DNA of 64,000 nt from Candidatus Accumulibacter proximus (lineage in GTDB: Bacteria > Pseudomonadota > Gammaproteobacteria > Burkholderiales > Rhodocyclaceae): contig JADJMH010000013.1 in the NCBI GenBank assembly GCA_016709675.1, positions 118,684-182,683 on the forward strand, read 5' to 3'. Positions 54,568 to 62,865 of this stretch are shown here, piece after piece. The notes beneath the pieces are model-generated. The model searched no databases. It was not told where the DNA came from and saw nothing but the letters and a program-made list of their open reading frames with translations. A program made the translations under genes and the position numbers. The first letter of the stretch is position 1; every line of letters begins with the position of its first letter.

Positions 54568-55444
54568 GTGCTGAGTCGCCTGCTCGTCGCAGCGCTCTGG
54601 CTGCTGCATTTCCTGCCGTTGTCCGTTCTGGCGGCCTGCGGCAATGCGCTGGGCAGTGCGTTCTTCGTGCTTGCCCGCCGGCGCCGGCACATTGTCCTGG
54701 TGAATCTTGGCCTGTGCTTCCCGGAACTCGATGATGAACAGCGTCGGCAGCTGGCGAACGCACATTTCAGGGTGCTTGGCCGCAGTGTGCTCGAGCGCAG
54801 CCTGCTGCTGTGGTGCCAGCCGGAGAGGCTGTCGCGGCTGATCCGGGTCGAGGGCGAAGAGCGAATGCGGACGCTGCTCGCGGCGGGCCGGCCGGTGCTG
54901 ATGCTGACGCCGCACTTCGTCGGACTCGACGCCGGCGGCGCCGGGATTGCCATGCGCTTCGACAGCGCGAGCATCTACGCTGAACAGTCGAACCCCGTCT
55001 TTGACCGCCTATTGCTACGCGGCCGTTGTCGTTTTGGCGATCAGCTGCTGCTGTCGCGTGACGCAAGCGTGCGCGCCAGTATCCGGGCGATGAAGGCAGG
55101 GCGCCCGCTGTACTACCTGCCGGACATGGATTTCGGGCGCAAGGATTCGATTTTTGTCCCCTTCTTTTGGGGTGCAGGCGGCAACCGTCCCGGGTCTGTC
55201 GCGGCTGGCACGGCTGGCCGGCGCTGCCGTCGTCCCCTGCCTGACGCGCATCCTGCCCGGCGGCGAGGGCTATGTCGTGACGGTTGGCGAGCCATGGCAG
55301 GATTTTCCGACCGACGACGTCGAGGCCGATACCCGACGCATGAACGCCTGGATCGAAGCGGCCGTGCGCGAGATGCCGGAGCAGTACTACTGGGTCCATC
55401 GCCGTTTCAAGACCCGGCCAGCGGGCGAGCCACGCCCCTATTGA
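54568..55444 (+). CDS. Lipid A biosynthesis acyltransferase (LpxL/HtrB-like), frameshifted
   Basis: About 292 residues from GTG 54568. An N-terminal membrane anchor (LLVAALWLLHFLPLSVLAAC), the HX4D acyltransferase motif in 'LTPHFVGLDAGGAGIAMRF', 'YAEQSNPVFDRLLLRGR' and 'YYLPDMDFGRKDSIFVPFF'. A TTTT run near 55165 carries one T too many; removing it gives 'GVQAATVPGLSRLARLAGAA' and the ending 'YYWVHRRFKTRPAGEPRPY'. It transfers an acyl chain to lipid A at the inner membrane. Confidence 0.88.
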
Positions 55445-55585
55445 TCGGCGTTCGGTCCGGTCGGCGGGCGCTTGTCCACCAGGGAACCGAAGAGGGTCCG
55501 GCGCAGGCTGACTTAGCGAATTCGTCGGTCAGCGGTCGCCTTTCGGCTGCCTGGGCCGAAAATGTGATCCTCTGAGACCTCGACT

Positions 55586-57191
55586 TTGGCACTGACCCTA
55601 CTTGGCCTGTCCGGCGCCCTGACCCACGATCCCTCGGCAGCGCTCTATATCGACGGCAAGCTCGTCGCAGCGGCAGAGGAGGAGCGTTTCGTTCGCGAGA
55701 TCCTGACCGGCAACCGGCGCTTCCATCGCTACCGTAAGCGTATCGAGTGGTGCCTCCTGCAACTTGGCTTCGACCTGAAGAAGACGGACATCGTGCCGGT
55801 CGAGCATCACCTCGCACATGCCGCCAGTGCTTACCATTGCGCCGGGTTCAAGGAAAAGACCGCGATCCTCGGCATCGACGGCAAGGGCGAATACGCGACG
55901 ACCTTCTTCGGCTACGGCGAGGGTGGCCGGATTCACAAGATCAAGGAGTTCTACGATCCCGATTCGCTGGGCGGGCTGTACGGCGCGCTGACCGAGTATC
56001 TGGGTTTCGAAATGCTCGACGGCGAGTACAAGGTGATGGGCATGGCGCCCTACGGTGACGCCGCCCGCTACGATTTCTCGCGCCTGGCGAAGTTTGAGGA
56101 TGGCGAACTGACGGTCAACACGGCCTACGCCAACGTGATAGGCTTCCCGCCGGTATAAGGAGAACGGCAAGGGCTACTACTTTTCGCCCAAGCTGGTCGA
56201 ATGGCTGGGCCCGAAACGTTCGGGAGACATCGCCGACGACCCCTACATCCACTACGCGGCAAGCATCCAGAAGCTCTTCGAGGATCTGTCGCTGCAAATG
56301 ATCGATCATTACCTGGGAGAGATTCTGCGGGAGACCGGCCGACTTGCCTTTTCGGGTGGCGGCGCATTGAACGTCAAGCTCAACCAGAAAATCATTGCCC
56401 GTCCGGACGTCCGCGAGCTCTTCGTTCAGCCTGCCTCGGGGGACGCCGGCACGGCCGTCGGCGCTGCGGCCTATGTGTCCGTGCAGCGGGGCGTTGCGGT
56501 CGAGAAGATGGAGCATGTCTACCTCGGCCCCGCGTACAGCAACGAAGACGTCGTCGCCGCCTGTGCTCGCCATCCGGCGCGGCCCGCATGGCAACGGTTG
56601 AGCAACGTGCCGCAGCACATTGCCCGACTGCTCGCCGACGGGGAGCCGGTGGCCTGGTTTCAGGGGCGAATGGAGTTTGGCCCGCGGGCCCTTGGCGGAC
56701 GTTCGATCCTCGGTTGCCCGAGTGCCCCCGGCGTCGCCGACCGGATCAATGCCCAGATCAAGTTCCGCGAACGCTGGCGCCCATTCTGCCCCAGCATGCT
56801 CGACACTGTCGGACCACAGATGCTGGGAAGCGAGCATCCGGCGCCCTTTATGACCTTTACCTTCAGGGTAGCCAAAGGCTGGAAGGAGCGCGTTCCCGAA
56901 GTGGTGCACGAGGACGGGACATCGCGCGCGCAGGTGCTGCAGCGCGAGTTCAACCCACGCTATTATGATTTGATGGTGGAACTCGAAAAACTGACCGGTA
57001 ATGGTGTCGTTCTCAACACTTCGCTCAACCGCCGTGGCGAGCCGATGATCTGCTCACCGACCGATGCCCTGAACATGTTCTTCGGGTCCGACCTGCAGTA
57101 TCTGGTCATGGAAGATGTACTGGTGGTGAAAGCGCCAGCAGCGACGAAGACAGATTCAGGCCAATCTCCAACCTCTGCATTCGACCCTTGA
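55586..57191 (+). CDS. Carbamoyltransferase (NodU/CmcH family), frameshifted
   Basis: From TTG 55586: 'LTLLGLSGALTHDPSAALYI', 'KLVAAAEEERFVREI', 'VEHHLAHAASAYHCAGF' (metal-binding His) and 'LGIDGKGEYATTFFGYGEGG'. An extra C near 56143 shifts the frame; 'RYKENGKGYYFSPKLVEWLG', 'LAFSGGGALNVKLNQKI', 'FQGRMEFGPRALGGRSIL' and 'VVLNTSLNRRGEPMICSPTD' follow. About 534 residues. Uses carbamoyl phosphate to modify a sugar or small molecule. It ends 11 bases before the EEP gene, suggesting co-transcription. Confidence 0.9.
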
Positions 57192-57202
57192 CGCGGGGAA
57201 CA

Positions 57203-58708
57203 ATGAACAAGATCACTCTACTCTACGCAAAGAATTTAATCACCCGAAAAGCCTCGGTGCCCGAGCAGGACCTGTCGTTTCTTGTTCTGGTGGACGACCT
57301 TGCCTTCGACAAGAGCGTTGATGTGGCGTGGGCCGGCGAAGATGGCGTGTGGCATACCTTGACCGCGGCCTATCATGGCAAGGCCGGCCACAACCAGGAA
57401 TACTGGTTCGCCCGGATGGCCTTTGCTGCTGCGACCGATCAATCACTTCCTGGCAATATCCAGTTCGCCTTGCGCTATCGGGTGTCCGGCGCGGAGTACT
57501 GGGATAACCAGCAGGGTGAGAACCATTCGTTGCAGGCAGATTCGGGGATCATGCTGGCTGACAAGGGCCGGCTTCTGAATGTCGAGTTCGGGCGCCGTCT
57601 GGCTGATGGCGAAAACCTTTTACCGGTTGTGGTGGCAGTGGATGCTGCCTTGCAGGCGCGCAGAGTCACGATTCACTGGACGCGAGACGACTGGCGGAAC
57701 TCGCGCAAGTCGGCCTGCCACTACGGGCGCAACTACTGGGACAGCGAGTTCCTCAGCAACGCGAGAAACCCCAATCACTACGGTTGTCAGATTTGGAATA
57801 CGGTGCTGAAGGTGGACGGGGCCTGTAGGGTTCACTACAGGATCTCCTGTGAAACCCGGCAGGAAGTCCTTTGGGATGACAACTTCGGGCAGAACTACTC
57901 GGTTCAGCGTCGGCCGCTGACGGTGATGATCCTGAATCTGCACTGCTGCCAGGAAGAGAATCAGGACGACAAACTGTCCCGGATCGCGAGGGCAATTGAC
58001 GCGCAGGATGTCGACATCGTCTGCCTGCAGGAAGTGGCCGAGCTGTGGAATGACGGCAAGGGCGACTGGCAGACCAATACCGCGCGGATCATCAACGAAC
58101 GGATCAAATCTCCCTACCATCTGGTGACTGATTGGTCGCATCTTGGTTTTGACCGCTATCGCGAGGGGGTCGCGGTCCTGAGCCGATACCCGATAGAGAG
58201 GCATCAGGGTCGATATGTTTCAAGCAGTCGCGACCCCTACAGCATCCACTCGCGCAAGGTGGTGATGGCCCAGGTAAGAGTACCTTATGTCGGCCTGATC
58301 AATGTCTTCTCCTCCCATTTGAGCTGGTGGGAGGATGGGTTCGCCGAGCAATTCGAGAATCTGCGTCAATGGGCAGCGGATGAGCATACCCATCAGGTGA
58401 CCGCAACCATGCTTTGTGGGGACTTCAACATCAAGGCGGGTTCAAGGGGTTATCAGCTCGTGGTCGATTCCAACGAATATGATGATCAGTATCTTTCGGC
58501 AAACTCGCCACAGGTTTTTCGCCGGATCTTCACGGCGAGGGATGCTCACTGGGAGCGCTGCCTGGACGAGGATCATCGCATTGATTATGTTTTCCTCCGC
58601 AAGGGCAGTGGGCTTGCGGCCACCGCCAGCCGGGCGGTGTTCACCGAGCAGGATTATGGAAGAGTGTCCGACCATTTTGGCTATCTGATGACCTTCGAGC
58701 CAACATGA
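57203..58708 (+). CDS. Endonuclease/exonuclease/phosphatase-family hydrolase with CBM21-like domains
   Basis: 501 residues from ATG 57203 (GGGGAA upstream). Two carbohydrate-binding-module-21-like segments come first: about 20-110 ('IQFALRYRVSGAEYWDNQQG') and about 145-235 ('RVHYRISCETRQEVLWDDNF'), each ending in the WDN motif. The C-terminal ~270 residues are a DNase I-like domain: 'TVMILNLHCCQ', 'DIVCLQEVAEL', 'VFSSHLSWWEDG', 'MLCGDFNIKAG', 'HRIDYVFLR' and final 'VSDHFGYLM'. Such domains cleave phosphodiesters (nucleic acid, sphingomyelin or inositol phosphate). No signal peptide, so cytoplasmic unless exported otherwise. Confidence 0.78.
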   Translation: MNKITLLYAKNLITRKASVPEQDLSFLVLVDDLAFDKSVDVAWAGEDGVWHTLTAAYHGKAGHNQEYWFARMAFAAATDQSLPGNIQFALRYRVSGAEYWDNQQGENHSLQADSGIMLADKGRLLNVEFGRRLADGENLLPVVVAVDAALQARRVTIHWTRDDWRNSRKSACHYGRNYWDSEFLSNARNPNHYGCQIWNTVLKVDGACRVHYRISCETRQEVLWDDNFGQNYSVQRRPLTVMILNLHCCQEENQDDKLSRIARAIDAQDVDIVCLQEVAELWNDGKGDWQTNTARIINERIKSPYHLVTDWSHLGFDRYREGVAVLSRYPIERHQGRYVSSSRDPYSIHSRKVVMAQVRVPYVGLINVFSSHLSWWEDGFAEQFENLRQWAADEHTHQVTATMLCGDFNIKAGSRGYQLVVDSNEYDDQYLSANSPQVFRRIFTARDAHWERCLDEDHRIDYVFLRKGSGLAATASRAVFTEQDYGRVSDHFGYLMTFEPT

Positions 58709-58788
58709 GTGGTGGGCGAGTTCTTATCGCGGACGCGGCACCTGCCGTGTCGAGTCCGCGCCAAATAATATAGGTGGTCTTTTTTCAC

Positions 58789-60384
58789 ATGGATACAGCA
58801 GAACATTACGCGGTTCCCGTGCACGGAAACCTTGGCGGTTCGTTCGTGCGGACCAACGACTTCAACGAGAAATTCTACCTGCGCTGGGGCAAGATCATCT
58901 TCGATGTGTCGTTCGGCGTACAGGTCAACGTGAAGGTTGTCCTCCGCGTCTATCGGGACAACAATATTTGCGAAACCTACATTGTTGACACCGACCCCTA
59001 CGACATCCAGTGGAACCATCACAAGCGGCGCACGCGGGATTTCTACATCCATCCCTCGTCACGCAGTTTCGGGCACATCGATTGTGTCAAGTTCGCTTTC
59101 GTCGTGCACCGTGACGAGCACTCCGTGCCCTCGCAGCTCGAGTACATCTTCATGGATTGGTCGCAGTTGCGCGACGAGCACCCGCAGTACCGAAGAATCA
59201 CTTCGCATTGGGCCACGCACAACGGTTATCGCACCCACGAATGCAACGCCTGGCAACTGCAAAGCGACGTCGACTGGTACAACCATCATTTCGATTCCCT
59301 GCATCTGATTCCCAAGTTCACCAAGGGGCAGCAGTATCATCCGTATCATCCCAAGCGCTTCATCCACGATCACATCGACAAGGTCATTCGCTGCAAGCAC
59401 GCGCATCCCCAGCGCTTTTGCACCATCAAGGTGAGCGTGGACTGCATTGACGACCATGACTTCACGCGCCATCTGGTGCATGCCAGCCACCACGGAGTCT
59501 GGGTCCAGTGCATTGTCGACTGGCGGAAGATGACCCTCACCAACAGTGAAAACTATGCGCGACTGAAGCGCGCCGGCGTCGAACTGGTGGGCGTTTTCTG
59601 TACGCCACATCATCACCTGATCGAGGTCGATCCCGACATGCATACCAAGTTCATCATCTTCAACGATGAGGATTGCATACTCGGCTCGTTCAATATCACC
59701 TTCGACCGCTGGTGGGCGAACTGGGAATCGGGAATGACCTTTCATTCGAAAGGCGTTTGCCGTCTGCTGGACAACGTATTTCAGAGCGAGCGCGGAGGGG
59801 TCAATCAGAAATATGGCATCGACCCGCTCAGCCCTTTCAACCTGCTCTACACCTACGGCCGACATTCCCTGCTCGACGGTAGACACTACCTTCCGCACCA
59901 CGCCATCCTGGCCGAGATCCATCGCGCAAGGCATTCAATCAAGCTGACGCTGTTCCTGATTGGTAACCTTCTTGGCGAGCACGGAGACAGTGTGATCGAC
60001 GCCTTGATACACGCCAAGCACCGCGGGGTCCATGTCCACGTCCTGCTCAACGGTCATCTGGCCAGGCAAGGTAGAGTTGGCATCGAACGATCGATGGCCG
60101 ATGAACTCAACCGCCCGTTGCTTCCGGCCGTGCAGGGGCTGAGAACAGCCGGCATTCCGGTCGGACTGGTTTACGGACAGACGGATCACCCGGTACCCTA
60201 TTCGCCAATCCATTCCAAGTACTGCATCATCGACGAGGCGACGGTCATCGAAGGCAGTTTCAACTGGTACAACACTTCGGTTTTTTCCCATGACCTGACG
60301 GTGCTGGCCACCAATCGCGAGGTAGCGAAAGCGTATCTGCACGAGTTTGAGCAGATACAGCAAGCCTTCAGAGTCTATTACTGA
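58789..60384 (+). CDS. Phospholipase D-like protein with N-terminal beta domain
   Basis: 531 residues from ATG 58789 (AGGTGG 11 bases upstream). Residues 1-130 are beta-rich ('FNEKFYLRWGKIIFDVSFGV', 'FYIHPSSRSFGHIDCVKFAFV'), perhaps another CBM-like domain. Two PLD half-sites follow: 'HTKFIIFNDEDCILGSFNIT' (near 285; Asn where the Asp of HxKxxxxD is expected, Asp next) and 'HSKYCIIDEATVIEGSFNW' (near 475; canonical HxKxxxxD). A catalytic PLD needs both His. It is very His-rich and lacks a signal peptide. Directly follows the EEP gene (80-base gap). Confidence 0.8.
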   Translation: MDTAEHYAVPVHGNLGGSFVRTNDFNEKFYLRWGKIIFDVSFGVQVNVKVVLRVYRDNNICETYIVDTDPYDIQWNHHKRRTRDFYIHPSSRSFGHIDCVKFAFVVHRDEHSVPSQLEYIFMDWSQLRDEHPQYRRITSHWATHNGYRTHECNAWQLQSDVDWYNHHFDSLHLIPKFTKGQQYHPYHPKRFIHDHIDKVIRCKHAHPQRFCTIKVSVDCIDDHDFTRHLVHASHHGVWVQCIVDWRKMTLTNSENYARLKRAGVELVGVFCTPHHHLIEVDPDMHTKFIIFNDEDCILGSFNITFDRWWANWESGMTFHSKGVCRLLDNVFQSERGGVNQKYGIDPLSPFNLLYTYGRHSLLDGRHYLPHHAILAEIHRARHSIKLTLFLIGNLLGEHGDSVIDALIHAKHRGVHVHVLLNGHLARQGRVGIERSMADELNRPLLPAVQGLRTAGIPVGLVYGQTDHPVPYSPIHSKYCIIDEATVIEGSFNWYNTSVFSHDLTVLATNREVAKAYLHEFEQIQQAFRVYY

Positions 60385-60414
60385 AATCGGAACCTGCCAC
60401 TTGACACGAGACAA

Positions 60415-60443
60415 TTGACTCCGGGAGCGGCGCCAACGATACT
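60415..60443 (+). promoter_or_regulatory. Candidate promoter upstream of pgk
   Basis: TTGACT (60415-60420), 17-base spacer, GATACT (60438-60443), the best sigma70-like pair in the 220-base gap; it leaves a leader of about 155 bases before the pgk start. Confidence 0.45.
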
Positions 60444-60605
60444 TCGTCTGCGTGGTTGAAACGCCTTCCCTCATGTTTCATTTTCTCAACGCAGTGGCCA
60501 AGAGTGCTCTGTCGAGGAGTCGGTTTACAGCCAATACGGAGACACCATGCCATTTTCGATCCTCATTCCTGCCTTTTTCAACACCAACTCACTCTCGAGG
60601 AAATC

Positions 60606-61862
60606 ATGTCCAAACTGTTCATCGAAGATCTCGCCCTCGAAGGCAAGCGCGCCCTGATTCGCGTTGACTTCAACGTCCCCCAGGACAAGGTGACCGGCGC
60701 CATCACCAATACCAAGCGTATCGAGGCCGCGCTGCCGACGATCAAGTATGCTCTGGAAAAGGGCGCCGCAGTCATTCTCATGTCTCATCTTGGCCGTCCC
60801 GACGGCAAGGTTATGCCGCAGTACAGTCTTGCGCCGGTTGCCACCGCGCTCGCTGGGCTCCTCGGGCAACCAGTGAAGTTCCTTGCCGATTGCGTCGGGC
60901 CGGAAGTCGAAGCTGCCTGTGCTCAGATCAAGCCCGGCGAGGTCATTCTGCTCGAAAACCTCCGCTTCCATATCGAGGAGGAAGGCAAAGCCAGCGTCAC
61001 CAATGCCGACGGTACGGTCACCAAGGTTAAGGCCAACCCCGATGACGTGAAAGCCTTCCGCGCCTCGCTGACCAGGCTTGCCGATGTCTACATCAACGAT
61101 GCCTTCGGCACCGCCCACCGCGACCACTCGTCAATGACTGGCGTCCAGTTGCCCCAGCGCGCTGCCGGTTACCTGATGAACAAGGAACTCGCTGCCTTCT
61201 CGGCCGTGCTCGAATCGCCGCAACGGCCCCTGCTGGCGATCCTCGGTGGCGCCAAGGTAGCTGACAAGATCCAGCTGATCAACAATCTGCTCGACAAGGC
61301 CGATCAGATCATCATCGGTGGCGGCATGGCCTTCACGTTCAAGAAGGTGCTCTCGGGCATGCCGATCGGGAACTCGCTGTTCGACGAAGAAGGCGCCAAG
61401 CTCGTACCGGACCTGATGAAGAAGGCCAAGGAGAAAGGCAAACAGATCCTGCTTCCCGTCGACTTTGTCATTGCCGACAAATTCGACGCCAGCGCCAATA
61501 CTGGCAGCGCCAACGACGTCGATGGCGTTCCGGATGGCTGGCTGGGGCTCGACTGCGGCCCCGAATCGACCAAGATTTTCACCGCAGCGATTCTCAAGGC
61601 CAAGACAATTATCTGGAATGGCCCGGCCGGCGTCTTCGAGTTCGAAAAGTTCGAAGCCGGCACCAGGGCCATGGCCAATGCGGTCGTCCAAGCCACCGCT
61701 GCCGGCGCCATCACCGTTATCGGCGGCGGTGATACAGCCACCGCTGCGAAGAAGTACGGCGCCGACAAGAAAGTCACGCATAGCTCTACCGGGGGAGGCG
61801 CGTCCCTCGAGTACCTCGAAGGCAAGATCCTGCCTGGCGTCGCCGCTCTTTCCGAGAAGTAA
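60606..61862 (+). CDS. pgk: Phosphoglycerate kinase
   Basis: 418 residues. 'ALIRVDFNVPQD' (substrate-binding Asp), 'VILMSHLGRPDG', 'VILLENLRFHIEEEGK', 'INDAFGTAHRDHSSM', 'AILGGAKVADKI', 'IIIGGGMAFTF' and the ATP loop 'TVIGGGDTATAA' are all present. ATG 60606 is five bases after CGAGG; the longer upstream frame lacks family similarity. An insert near 130-145 (EGKASVTNADGTVTKVKAN) lengthens it compared with the usual ~390-395. Glycolysis/gluconeogenesis and Calvin-type flux. Followed by tpiA. Confidence 0.97.
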   Translation: MSKLFIEDLALEGKRALIRVDFNVPQDKVTGAITNTKRIEAALPTIKYALEKGAAVILMSHLGRPDGKVMPQYSLAPVATALAGLLGQPVKFLADCVGPEVEAACAQIKPGEVILLENLRFHIEEEGKASVTNADGTVTKVKANPDDVKAFRASLTRLADVYINDAFGTAHRDHSSMTGVQLPQRAAGYLMNKELAAFSAVLESPQRPLLAILGGAKVADKIQLINNLLDKADQIIIGGGMAFTFKKVLSGMPIGNSLFDEEGAKLVPDLMKKAKEKGKQILLPVDFVIADKFDASANTGSANDVDGVPDGWLGLDCGPESTKIFTAAILKAKTIIWNGPAGVFEFEKFEAGTRAMANAVVQATAAGAITVIGGGDTATAAKKYGADKKVTHSSTGGGASLEYLEGKILPGVAALSEK

Positions 61863-61871
61863 ACTCCCGCG

Positions 61872-61892
61872 GCCCCGGCGATGCCGGGGCCA
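61872..61892 (+). terminator. Intercistronic hairpin between pgk and tpiA
   Basis: GGCCCCGGC (61872-61880), loop GAT, GCCGGGGCC (61884-61892), no T tract. More likely an mRNA stabiliser or attenuator than a full terminator. Confidence 0.45.
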
Positions 61893-61937
61893 CCGCTTGC
61901 CTCAAGTCATCCCCGCAACACAACCTCGAGGAATACC

Positions 61938-62705
61938 ATGCGCAAAATCGTTATCGCCGGCAACTGGAAAATGAACAAGACGGTTGCCGAGTCAGTGAAG
62001 CTTGCAGCCGACGTGGTCGCGGCCGCAAAGGACATCAAGAACGTGGTCGTTGCCATCGCACCGACCTACCTTGCTCTCGCCAAGGTTGCCGAAGTGCTCA
62101 AGGGCAGCAACGTCAAGCTGGCTGCGCAGGACGTACACTGGGAGAACCAGGGCGCCTTCACCGGCAAGGTCAGCGCCGACATGCTGAAGGAGATCGGCGT
62201 CGATTTCGTCATCATCGGCCACTCCGAGCAACGGACCCACTTTGGTGAAACCGACGAAACGGTCAACAAGAAGGTCAAGAAGGTCCAGTCTCTCGACATG
62301 ACGCCGATCATCTGCATCGGCGAGACTCTGGCTGAACGCAAGGGCGGCCGATTGGAAGCGGTGCTGACGACCCAGGTAAACGGCGCCTATGCCGGGCTGT
62401 CCGCCGATGAGGCCCTGCGCACGGTCATCGCCTACGAACCGGTCTGGGCCATCGGCACCGGCGTTACCGCCAGCGACGACGAAGCTCAACAGGCGCATGC
62501 CTTCGTGCGCAGCCTGCTGACCAAGCTTTATGGTGACAATGTTGCCCAGTCGATCAGCATCCAGTACGGCGGCTCGATGAAACCGGAGAACGCCGCGGGC
62601 CTCCTGGCTCAGAGGGACATTGACGGCGGTCTAATCGGTGGTGCGGCACTCAAGGCCGACAGCTTCCTGGGCATCGTGACACCGGGCGAGTCGATCAAGA
62701 AATAG
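61938..62705 (+). CDS. tpiA: Triosephosphate isomerase
   Basis: 255 residues from ATG 61938 (CGAGG upstream). 'VIAGNWKMNKT' (catalytic Lys), 'FVIIGHSEQRTHFGE' (catalytic His), 'VIAYEPVWAIGTGV' (catalytic Glu) and 'IQYGGSMKPENAAGLL' phosphate loop are intact. Same operon as pgk, 75 bases downstream. Confidence 0.97.
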   Translation: MRKIVIAGNWKMNKTVAESVKLAADVVAAAKDIKNVVVAIAPTYLALAKVAEVLKGSNVKLAAQDVHWENQGAFTGKVSADMLKEIGVDFVIIGHSEQRTHFGETDETVNKKVKKVQSLDMTPIICIGETLAERKGGRLEAVLTTQVNGAYAGLSADEALRTVIAYEPVWAIGTGVTASDDEAQQAHAFVRSLLTKLYGDNVAQSISIQYGGSMKPENAAGLLAQRDIDGGLIGGAALKADSFLGIVTPGESIKK

Positions 62706-62722
62706 AACCTGCGTTGTCAAGC

Positions 62723-62754
62723 GCGGCGCCCGCTAACCGGCGCCGCGTTTTTTT
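62723..62754 (+). terminator. Rho-independent terminator of pgk-tpiA
   Basis: GCGGCGCC (62723-62730), loop of 8, GGCGCCGC (62739-62746), then G and seven Ts (62748-62754). Confidence 0.92.
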
Positions 62755-62865
62755 GTGGCGGGCAAGGCAGCCCCAAGAACGGCTTGACCTGCAAAGACCG
62801 CCTTCCGGTGGCTCGCCCGCGTGTAGATGTTTGGTGAAGGGGCGATACCTCAGTGTCGGCGTGCG

